DNA of 64,000 nt from Tubulanus polymorphus (Eukaryota; Nemertea; Palaeonemertea; Tubulaniformes; Tubulanidae). A program made the position numbers and the translations under genes. The notes under the pieces are model-generated. The model saw only the letters and a list, made by a program, of their open reading frames with translations, made no database searches and was not told where the DNA came from. Of this stretch, positions 23,485 through 33,900 are shown piece after piece (position 1 is the first letter of the stretch; every line of letters starts with the position of its first letter). Location: the NCBI RefSeq assembly GCF_964204645.1, contig NC_134028.1:27006153-27070152 (forward strand), read 5' to 3'.

Positions 23485-23891
23485 CTTCGTGATACAAGAT
23501 GCCAACGAACGTACATCAAACGTGATTTCCACACTAACCATCTAAACGGTGAATTAAACAGAAAAATAAAAACAGAGAAACTAAATAAATAACTCACATA
23601 ACAAAACACAAAACATGCTCCTGTCTCCCATCAATCGCTACAGCTTGGATCCGTTGCTCTTAAGTTAGTTAGGCTAAAATTGATACCTCCTTTTTCTGCT
23701 GAGCTTAGATATTGACCCAACCGGCCACCTATCTATCTACCCTGTATATCGCTTGTCTTTTATATCATGATCAAGTAGTTAACCATAAGAGACCTGCCAG
23801 TTATAGAAATTAACTCAAATTTTATTGCAGTTTACAAATGACACGGCTCATTAGGAGAAACAAGGTATCATTTTTGTTTAGATTAATCATT

Positions 23892-24012
23892 AGTTCCACA
23901 GTTGTGAGTTACGTAAGGGACTCATAGTTTAGATATTGAAAAGAACTATTTTTAACTGATTTGAATGAGTTAATTTTGAATCCAATTTTAATTCAACCTG
24001 TGGAACTGGGGC
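23892..24012. mobile_element. Short MITE with GTTCCACAGTTGTGA ends (copy 1)
   Basis: Begins AGTTCCACAGTTGTGAGT and ends AACCTGTGGAACTGGGGC, which is inverted. Similar short elements with the same ends are present near 29.51, 39.26 and 43.30 kb. All are in introns of the coiled-coil gene. Confidence 0.5.
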
Positions 24013-24374
24013 CTGATACATAAATACTGGCTCTGTGAAAATGCAGTTTTTATTGTCACCGTGTCACTTGTGTTAGGTTCATCTTAATAAACTTTTAAGC
24101 AACTGATGCTGGTTGTTTGAGCGAGCTGATTTCATGGAGAGGCAGACTGCTCAATAAACACATACAAAGTAAATCTATGATAAGCCATGTTTTAAATCTA
24201 GGAAAGCCACTAACATTTAAACATACAAAACAAAGTATGCAAGCAGCATGCAACACAACATTGCAGAAAGTGGAAACAAACTGTGAACTGATATCAAAAC
24301 AGACAATTGAAACTTTGATTTTTGATATGGTTATTTAACGCAGCTGTCAATCTGCTGTATGTAGCCCCAGCCTA

Positions 24375-24472
24375 CCACACTAGCCCCCACCCGGTCTAGT
24401 GTGGCAGGGTTCCGTGCTGTGGCTGAGTCTAGCGATGCCATCAGGTTTGAATCCCTGTCGGGATATCTGAAA
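24375..24472. mobile_element. Solo end of the foldback element family
   Basis: The sequence CGGTCTAGTGTGGCAGGGTT through CCATCAGGTTTGAATCCCTG is one arm of the elements at 14.75-15.08 and 41.5-41.8 kb. No opposite arm is visible. Confidence 0.55.
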
Positions 24473-24575
24473 GGGGTGCAGTGGCAGTAAAGATCAAAGT
24501 TTCAGTTGAATCAGTGATGATATCGTGCTAATGAATGCAAATAAGCCCAGAGGGATAGAGAGGATCAATGACTAC

Positions 24576-27500
24576 CTTGTTACAGTATAAAGACTCCACT
24601 TATTGACAGGAGGTGCAATACGCTCAGCTTCAATACGATTCGGTTGACCTTCAGGTTTGATAAATAATCGCGGCTGATTTCCGAGTCGTAGAAACGGTTC
24701 CAGTTGTACTTTCAGTTTATCAAACTCATCCTGAAGTTCTTTTACCTCATCAACTCGCTGTGTGTTGTTAATAGAATGAAAATTGAAGACGGTTTGGTTT
24801 AGTTTGTGAGCGTAGCATTCAATGCAAGAGGTACTCGTACTGGTTAGAGGAAAGTGCACACTTATAGAGTCGTGTTTGTAAAATTCATTCAATTTATTTT
24901 AAGAGCAATATGTAAGCATCTATGGGGAGAGGGTCACTTCTTCATAAGACATGTCAAACGGGGGGACGTTAAAACACTTTCCTCTAAACAGGTGTCTAAT
25001 TCCCGAAGCACACAGCGCAGGGAAACACAGAAATAAAGGATAGAAACATGTTCCATGTGTCATGTGTGTATCCATAAAACAAGAAACATGGTTCCTGAGA
25101 TAAAACACGATGATTACATGTTTCTGTGTTTCCCTGCGTTGCCTGTGTTGGGCTAAAATGCGCAGGTGTATTGAATAATCACAATGGGTTGTTATAATTT
25201 CACTGCAAGGAAAGAATTTATTGAGGAGGTCTTCAAATGCTTCATGTTAGTCGTAAAATCAGTGCTGAAACAAGAAATATTAGCATCAGTAGAAAATAAT
25301 TATGAGCAGTTTGTAGTCTTAAAACCAAGTGATAAATTCCACTGATAAATTCTCAATAAACAAAAGAGTACATTTTGTACACGTAGATGAAGGTTAAGGT
25401 ACCCAAAACATTGAACAATATGAACTGAAAATCATCATGAACGAAAAACAAAACATCTAACGATAAAATCTATAAAAGCTCATATTATTACTCATATTGT
25501 CTAACAGTGGTTTAACGCTTAGACCAGGAGCAAGTGAACACACCTATCCTGGATAGACATTTCAAACTGCTCTAAAAATCACAAATCAATGAATGATAGG
25601 AAACTAATTGTTAATAGTTGCAGTAGGTGAAAGGAGGGAAGGAATGACTGTGCAGCTGATGAGAGAAGGGAAGGATTGACTGTGCAGCTGATGAGAGAAG
25701 GGAAGGATTGACTGTGCAGCTGATGAGAGAAGGGAAGGATTGACTGTGCAGCTGATGAGAGAAGGGAAGGATTATGACTGGTGCTGAGCAGGTGTGAGGT
25801 GTAGTCATCACTTACTCCTCTATCTCACTGAGCCGACGAAGAATCTTTATTCTCCGATGGTTTCTGCTCTGGGTTACTATTACCGGTATTATCATCTGGT
25901 TTTTTGTTCTCATTACCAGCAGCATTTTCATCCGGTTTTTTATCTTTATCAGCAGCTGTATTTTCATCAGTTTTACTATTATTGATAGGTTCAGTTTGAC
26001 TGGCTCTATCGGACATTGGTTCAGTTTGACTGGCTCTATCGGACATTGGTGGTTGTTTGTCAGATGGTTGTTCATTGTCCTCATCTATTTTTGGATTTTC
26101 TTCCGCTTTTCGATTATCATCCAGATCTTTCTCAACGTCGTCGATCGATATTCGTAGTTCTTTAATTTGATCTCGAATTGTGTTTATTTCATCCTTTTTC
26201 TAAACGGGGAGCAGGGTTGGGGTGAAGGAGGGAGGAAAATGGAATTGGAAAAAAACTTAAAATGAATATAAAACATAAACAATTTGAACAAAAAAAAAAG
26301 TTAATATACAGTCAAATTCCTTTATAATAACATAGTTGGGATGGTGGAGAATATGGCACCTTTAAAAATGGTATTTCTGTTGAATTAAACTTAGGTTCTA
26401 CATAAATATTCTTTTGCCATTTAGTGAGCACCGGTAATAACATTAACTAGGGGTCCAGGGACAGCATGCCCACTTCCCATGTCTGAAATGCTCGACATAA
26501 CTCATTTTTGATTTCAATGTAATAGGATAAACAAGAATCTAGATTTTGTCTACAGTTGGATGAACAGATGATGAATAAACAGTAAACACAATAGCCTGCT
26601 GGGGTTTAGCCCCGGGAAGTGTTATAATAGAAGTTGACTGTAAATAAACAAATATAACTAAATCTAAAATTCAAAAACTTTGTGATGTAACTGTATTTGA
26701 ATGTGCTATGTGACAGGGAGGGAGGGGAGGAATATTACTTACCAGTTTTTGTTCCGATTGAATCTTCATTCCGAGCACGGTTTTAACGGTTTGTATCGAC
26801 TCCGCAAGTTTACGAATACTCGCTTGTAACTGTAAAAGTAAAATTGAAAAAAATAACTCTTGATCGACAGTGAAATTCTGTGGGTCAATGATTCAGGTTT
26901 GATTAAATACAAAGAAACAACTAACGATAAATATTTCAATGGAAATACAACTGATAATTTTAGTTCAGTAACCGATCAAACTCTGCCTTACTCAGACAAT
27001 GTTGTTACCGCAAATATTTCTCTGGACACCGAGTCGACTATCAGGGAAATTAGTAGTCATTTCATGAAAAGCGTTTTGTTAAATTCACCGTCTTGAGAGC
27101 AGTTAACAGAGTTGACCGGCACCGAGAAAAGAGTAGCTTCAAATATTAAACTGTAAATGACACATGGATTTAAGACAGTTTACATACAACTAGTGCAGTG
27201 GTAGAAAATGTGCTGAGAAATATTTCACTAGAAATTGATACATTTTAGCAACAGAAGCAAATAAATAGAAAATCCTGTTAGAGAGATGAAGTTACTGATG
27301 AAACACCAGCGTCCAGTTTTATAGATGTGGATGCAAAACAAATCCTGGGAACATTTTGAAATTCGTCAGTTATTACCACGGTTTCTTACTGATACTAAGG
27401 CGGTTGTCACCCGGGTTAAGGATTTACTTACCCCTAGTGGTAATATAGATACAGTCTATGAAACCGGGCCAGGTGTAGTAAACAATGTTAATAATTAGAG

Positions 27501-30347
27501 GGAGTTCCAAGAGAATGGAACGAAAGAGTAACCAATAGAAAAACCAAATGTAGTAGTTTCATTTTGAAAGACACGACCACACAATACACAATATCAATGT
27601 AATATACCTGCTCAATATCTGCCTCAATCTTTGACTGTTTTAGATACATAAAAATATGCATTAAAAAGAAAATACATTCAACCGCATTCGCACTTAATAA
27701 AGCTTTTCGCACAGAAGAATAAGATAATACTTTTGGAAAGCAGTGTGTGTGTATTTTGTTTGTGAAGTTCACTTCAAACAAGGACAACAGGCCTTTTTAT
27801 GAGATTCATAGTGTGCAACCTAATGACTATCATTGAATATGATTTGTGAAGAAACTTATGTAGTTTGTACATGTGTTTGTGTAAGTGTACATGCATATAT
27901 CACAGATGTACATGCATTATGGGCAACAATAAAAGATAGTCGGCCCAGGGGTTTGACTTGATCCCCAAACCTCATGTAAATCCAAACGTATAAACGTACG
28001 CGTGTTACAGATTCTGTAGAAATGAAGATGAATTTGACTACCTTTTACTGCTGCAGCTATCTACAAATATCTATATATGGCCTACAGTGTTCACCAGATG
28101 AAGACGTCAATGCTTACATTATCGAGGTCCTCCCTACTCGGTCCATCACTCGGTTTAGCATTCAATTTTTCGAGTTCTCTACGAATTGATTCCACATCTG
28201 AAACTCTACAAAATATATCATACAAACATTTAGATGATGAAATTGAAAAGTACTGAATCCAGTTCTGACAGAAATTGGACTCGTTTAACACATTTAACTT
28301 ATCAAAAATGAACAACAGTGATTCTAGCTTAAATAATCATCAAATGAGCTGTCTCATTACTGAAAATGACTCAGAGTCAGAACTGTGGACATCAATCCTG
28401 AACTAACACATTATCATAAAACGATACCTGTTATCAATCTCTGATGATATTCGTGCCGACAAATCTCCGTTTAATAAATTATATTTTTGATTCAACTCAT
28501 AAACCTATAAAAGATGAATATAATTTCCTCATTAAACCTATGAATGCCGGTAGATTCTATGGATACACCATGTGTCAGATGCATGTACAGTTAACGTTAC
28601 CCAACTCACACTAACTGCGAATGGCAAAAGAAGTCTGAGCTAAAGATTATTAGAAGAAATCCAAAAAAATAATAATAATAATAATAATAATTGACATTTA
28701 TATAGCGCAGGTATCCGAACTAGAGTCTGTTCAAACTTGGTATTATTACCCCCAGCCTATAACTCTATTCCATGTATCAGTCATCTCTCCCTGGGGAGAG
28801 GTAACATCCGAGCAGCTACTAGGCGCTCAGGAGTCATCTATCAGACCAGGTACCCATTTAATCCTGGGTAGAGAGAGGCAATGAGGATAAGTGTCTTGCC
28901 CGAGGACACTACGGCAATGTACAGAGTTCGAACCCATGACCGGGCTTCCCACAGTCGAATGCTCTAACCGCTCGGCCACACTGCTCCTAAATAATCATGT
29001 CTTTTTCTAAGTGTTTGCCATGTCCAAGTTAGGAGAAAGTTTACCGTGATCACTTTCACAAAAAAGGTTAACCTAAAAACTTAGATAAGTTTGAATTGTT
29101 GTCCGTGAAGTAATAGCAATTAAACCAAAAATCTGAGTTACACCCTTTTGTGAATCTGGACCTCGATGATTGACAGCTTACATCAGTGGGTAATTTAGTC
29201 TGTAATTCCTGTAACTGTTTCAGATTTGCGCTCATATTTTCCTGCCAGCGACTAATTGCTTCGACCTTCTCTCGAATATTCTCTGACATCACATTCGACG
29301 CCTACCGAAGAAAAAATGTACAAAATATTAATGACGTATTTCACTAGAATATTGATTACAGTCGAATGAACAAGTTCTGTTAGATCTCGATTGCTGATCA
29401 CAGACCAATGAATGGAATAGATTACCTCCATCAACTCCTTGTGCTGATGTTATGCAGCAATAATAAAAATGTATCGAAAAATTATTACATTTCAGTGAAA
29501 TTACATTCAGGACCGAGTTCCACAGTTGTGAATAAGAGTTAACTCTGAGTTCATTCTTAATGAGTTGACTCCTGAGCTAAATCTAAACTCTGAACTGTGT
29601 GGGTTCAATCCTATATCAAACACATTTAACATTCTATGCGTTTACTTGTAAAATATCATAAGAATAGTTCTTTTCTAGTGTCTAGCTGTTGTTCCCAAAA
29701 CAAGGTTCTAAGGTTTACATGTTGTAAGATCGGCTGGTATCTCAAGTCTAGTCTAACCTGCTACCACTATCTAGCTAGTCCCCCTTCCCCCGAAATGAGT
29801 TCTAATGACGGATCGGCTTGTATCTAATTTCTAAACATTTATCATGCTAGCCATTTTCCTGAAATGAGGGGGTGTAGCATAAGTTCATCAGCTGGTATCT
29901 CTAGTTTAGCATCTAGCCATTGCCCAGAACATGGGGTTCTAGGTGTGACCCATGAAATCTGTTGGTGTTCATCAGACTATAGGTAGAAATTGCTCACGAT
30001 TCAAACCTCTCGATACTTTGAATTAAGGGCATCGATATAGCTTTAAACATATAAAGCACATACAACATAACGATATAGTATACCTCGGGATTCATTTGTT
30101 GCCTCCTAATTGCCTGCAAGCAGCATTTCATAATAAAACAAAATTTGTATTTAATCGGGTGCTGTTAGTAAAGAGAATGATTTGATAGTCTGGGTAAAAT
30201 ACTTACAGCTTGTATTCGACTTTCAAGTTTATCTTCGATCTGTGATATTTTCACGTTTAGAGACAGAAGTCGGGTATCCATGTCGTTTAACTGACGAATA
30301 GCTGATTGTTGACGCTCTTCGATCGCGTCAGAGAGATCCTTACGAAT
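24576..30347 (-). CDS. Large coiled-coil gene, downstream exon set (isoforms that skip the 3.6-kb exon)
   Basis: Exons, read on the minus strand, at 30207-30347, 30084-30113, 29426-29443, 29182-29301, 28428-28504, 28118-28205, 27608-27634, 26743-26829 and 24576-24757 form one phase-compatible chain with GT-AG borders. Three are microexons (30, 18 and 27 nt; AIRRQQMNPE, HKELME, SKIEADIEQ). The chain encodes further coiled coil (IRKDLSDAIEERQQSAIRQL, EKVEAISRWQENMSANLKQL, IRRELEKLN) and ends RVDEVKELQDEF...IAPPVNKWSLYTVTR. The first exon begins at phase 0 and can receive the phase-0 end of the exon at 35267-35344, bypassing the 3.6-kb exon and the short terminal exon at 30929. The heptad pattern carries smoothly across that junction. 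I do not recognise the family; the many coiled-coil exons resemble ciliary or centrosomal proteins. Confidence 0.65.
25640..25772. repeat. ~32-bp minisatellite, about 4-5 copies
   Basis: Tandem copies of GACTGTGCAGCTGATGAGAG plus AAGGGAAGGATT. It lies in the intron downstream of the alternative terminal exon at 25825. Confidence 0.88.
25825..26199 (-). CDS. Alternative terminal exon of the coiled-coil gene with duplicated SQT motif
   Basis: From an acceptor (AG just above 26199) the frame is open for 124 codons to a TGA at 25825. It accepts the phase-0 end of the exon at 26743-26829 and starts with coiled coil (KKDEINTIRDQIKELRISID), then turns acidic and disordered. A 13-residue unit, MSDRASQTEP with flanks, is perfectly duplicated. 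No in-frame donor is compatible with the phase-0 exon at 24757 except a weak GTTGAG early in the exon, so this reads best as a further alternative 3' end or as an exon with an internal donor. A strong GTAAGT donor at about 25813 belongs to another frame. Confidence 0.5.
   Translation of the reverse strand, partial: KKDEINTIRDQIKELRISIDDVEKDLDDNRKAEENPKIDEDNEQPSDKQPPMSDRASQTEPMSDRASQTEPINNSKTDENTAADKDKKPDENAAGNENKKPDDNTGNSNPEQKPSENKDSSSAQ
26311..26643. mobile_element. MITE with ACAGTCAA terminal inverted repeats
   Basis: The left end is TACAGTCAAATTCCTTTATA and the right end is its imperfect inverted complement, TTATAATAGAAGTTGACTGT. The ~330-bp interior has no ORF. Same type of end as the smaller elements at 22.1, 51.05 and 52.7 kb. 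Confidence 0.6.
28665..28990 (-). mobile_element. tRNA-derived SINE with conserved central domain
   Basis: Read on the minus strand, the head (from about 28987) has GTGTGGCCGAGCGGTTAGAG and GGGTTCGAACTCTG, a Ser/Leu-type tRNA A and B box pair. The body contains AAGTGTCTTGCCCGAGGACA on the plus strand and GGTACCCATTTAATCCTGGG, a block shared by many deuterostome and marine invertebrate SINEs (I think the Nin-type domain). The element ends in a run of ATT units next to GACATTTATATAGCGC. It is inserted in an intron of the coiled-coil gene. Confidence 0.75.
29514..29605. mobile_element. Short MITE with GTTCCACAGTTGTGA ends (copy 2)
   Basis: Starts GAGTTCCACAGTTGTGAATA and contains the AGTTAACTCTGAGTT interior seen at 43.3 kb. 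The far end is degraded. Confidence 0.4.
29675..29965. repeat. Degenerate ~95-bp tandem repeat, three copies
   Basis: Three diverged copies share GATCGGCTGGTATCTCAAGT-like, TCTAGCTGTTGTTCCC-like and GGTTCTAAGG-like blocks in the same order. It is in an intron of the coiled-coil gene. Confidence 0.45.
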
Positions 30348-30928
30348 CTGGAAAAATAAATCATTCAGATATTCACATATCTCTGAGACTCCCGGGTAAT
30401 GCATGATCCTGTATATATAACATTAAAGAAAAACCTATAAATATTTCAATTTTCACCATTCACTATCATATAGAGTAGACAGCGCTTGTCACAGAGCCTC
30501 TTATTCTATGCCCGGAACTATGTTTGCAATGGAGCAACTGATTACCTAGGATTATCATATGCCGTGAACTCTCCTTGACGTAGAGCCAATTGCCTTGGAT
30601 TATCACATGCCAGATGTGACAAAATTTTTAAGATTTTCCAATGTAATTCAGACTTGTAGATTTTATCAATCAGTACCGCGAGATCTGAAGCAAGCGCCAT
30701 CTACCGAGAATAAAAACATTCACAGGCACAACATGAGAAAAAGGAGGTCGTGATTAGAAAATTACAAAATGACAAACAACATTGACGACAGGAGATCAAC
30801 AATTGTTATATATGTTTGTTGTTCATACAAATACTGTAACAATGAAGCCGTTAAAACCTAGAGAAAAATACATATTATATAAATACAATGTTTATGAAAT
30901 GTATATAATGAATGAAATACATATATAT

Positions 30929-33900
30929 TCATCTTGCCTTCTTCAAACGTGTCAATAATTTCTTGTTTTTAGACCTAGGCTGAAAACAAATGAAAATTGT
31001 TCATGCCTTCAGTAATACTCTTGAGTTTCCAATATGAAGTGTATAAATGTGTGTAGTGGTTAGGCAGGTATGTATGATTACCAGTGAAACTGCTGTAGCC
31101 GGTTGCTGATCGGATGCTGGAGGAGATACAGGTTTTACATCAGTTTGAGTACAACCTGTTGTCTTGTTAGAGGAAGTAATGTTGATCATTCTGTCCGGCG
31201 AGGAGGGTGTATCAACAGTAGCTGACAATGGTGAAAATGTCGATACCCTTGATTGACATGCCAGTATCCTATCACCTCCCCGTTCATTAATGGGAGGTTC
31301 TTCTGTACCTTCTCGCTCAGTGTAAGCAGGTCCTCCTCTACCTCCCTGTTCAGCACAAGGAGGTCCTCCTCTACCTCCCTGTTCAGCACAAGGAGGTCCT
31401 CCTCTACCTCCCTGTTCAGCACAAGGAGGTCCTCCTCTACCTCCCTGTTCAGCACAAGGAGGTCCTCCTCTACCTCCCTGTTCAGCACAAGGAGGTCCTC
31501 CTCTACCTCCCTGTTCAGCACAAGGAGGTCCTCCTCTACCTCCCTGTTCAGCACAAGGAGGTCCTCCTCTACCTCCCTGTTCAGCACAAGGAGGTCCTCC
31601 TCTACCTCCCTGTTCAGCACAAGGAGGTCCTCCTCTACCTCCCTGTTCAGCACAAGGAGGTCCTCCTCTACCTCCCTGTTCAGCACAAGGAGGTCCTCCT
31701 CTACCTCCCTGTTCAGCACAAGGAGGTCCTCCTCTACCTCCCTGTTCAGCACAAGGAGGTCCTCCTCTACCTCCCTGTTCAGCACAAGGAGGTCCTCCTC
31801 TACCTCCCTGTTCAGCACAAGGAGGTCCTCTACCTTCCACCTCAGTACATTGAGTCCTACATGATGATACAACCACTGCTGGCAATTCTTCTTCGATTCT
31901 AATTTCTGGAGTTTTGTTGTTTCGAATCAAAACTTTTAAAACTGCTGATTTCCCATCAAATAAATGTCGTCCATGTTGGAATTCTAATTGAGTATGACGC
32001 CTTGACTTGGTTTGTGTCTCAATACTATGAAATGATGGAGTCACATCTGTCTTACACCATGGAGTTGGATTCCTACAAGTAGGAGGCTTGCGATTGGGTT
32101 TCAATTCTGAATTCAGTTGCGGGCTAAGTGTTTGAGGTACTCCAACTGTTCCAGTGTTGTACTGACGCTCCAATCCTCCAGTGTTGTGTAGGAGTTCAGC
32201 TCCTCCAGTGTTGTGTAGGAGTTCAGCTCCTCCAGTGTTGTGTAGGAGTTCTGCTCCTCCAGTGTTGTTAGTTTCTCCTGTGTTGTAGTTTGTTTGAGTG
32301 GAAGTAGTCTGATATTTGTCAGTCGAGTTCCGCATCCAAGATTCCACTTTACTTCGCGCTAATTCTGAAGGCGTACTTTGTCTCGATTTAATGAATTTCT
32401 GTCCGGTCAAAACGGATGAATTTCGTGAATCTTTACGATAAACTTTATGCGAACCGGAATGCGCTGGTTTTACATGGAGCTGATGATAGTTAATCCCTGT
32501 AGTTTCTAGAGAAGGAGAGGTTTGAGTTGTCGCGAAGTTTGTTAGATGAGATAAGCTGAATGTTGTTTGAGTTTGGTGGATCAATGCATTTAGTTGTGAT
32601 GGCGAAGTTTGCGCTGATTTCGTATTGAAATAAACACTTTTCCATGGATTTGAGAAACCATCGACAGGAGTCACTTGAGCTCGGAACCTTCTGCCAACTT
32701 GACTCCCAACAAAATCATACTTACTACCAGTATCAACGTGCTGGTTTGATTCAGTGGTTTTTGGAAGTGCTGCCGACAGCTTCTTTGTTCTGGAGACACG
32801 CCCCTTTTCTTTAACAGAACCGTTTGTTTGAATTGGAATTTTGGAAGTTTTTAAGAAGACTGGGTATACAAAAGTTGTCTGATGATGTATAGGTATGTTT
32901 TTACTGATCGGAGGAGATAGCACAGGTACAGGACTTGTTTGAGTTAGTGTATCCACTAGTTTCCGGTGACCAACACCTGAAGTGATATCCGGGTCCTTGT
33001 TGAGCACAGTGAATTTTTTTGAAAGATGCGTTATTGCGGGGAAACTGATATTTCCAGAAGATCCTGCGATTTTCAGTGGAGGTTGTTTGGACTGAGATTT
33101 TGATGGTGAATTATACAAGGGCTGCTGCTTCGAGGAACTGATATCTTTTGCGATCATTTTTGGAGGCAACTGTTTTGCTGATGCTTGTAGATCCACTTTT
33201 TCTCTTTTAGCAGGATAAATAGTTTGTGTTGTTGAACATTTTGACGCCAATTTAGGAAACATAGTGTTAGTAGATGAGTCAGTCATTTTTGTACGTGTCT
33301 GTTTCACTGAACTGACACAGGATTGAACGTGTTTCGTGCAAGGAAATCTAACAGGAGAACAAGCCTTGTCCAGAAATGACGGTTGAACTGGAGATGAACT
33401 AGAAAAACTATTAGAACAAGAACAGTCATCCGAGGATGTCTCAAAATCCGGAGTTTTAGCAGTTTTATGAATCTTATCACGGCGTTTGTGATAAGAATCG
33501 TCGAGTGACTCAGAGATTTGTGTTTGACACGAGAAGTCTTCAGTTCTAGTAGCATTTGTGTTCGGGACCGGAAGATACCTCGAATCAGAGAGTAACAATA
33601 GATTCGGTTCGTAAACCGTATTCTCGTCGATCGGCGACAACGCGTAGATCTCGATTTTATAAACGTCGGAATTTTCATCATCGTCTGAGTTCGTAGTCGG
33701 GGACGACGCGTCGCTGAAATCTCTGATCGGGGAACAAGCTCGATCTGAGACGTAAACGATCTCTGAATCACGGAATCCAGAATCAGTGAACGCTGAACTA
33801 CTGTGACTGATGTAACTAGATATTGACGAATCGTTTGAGTTTTCGCAGCACGAGATTTCATTCGAGAATCCTCTTTCATCGTCGTTCCCGTCATCGGGGA

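Noticed and set aside
31186-31872. 228-codon (-) and 203-codon (+) ORFs
   Set aside because: Other-frame readings of the coding minisatellite in the 3.6-kb exon; the repeat is open in several frames because its period is 33.
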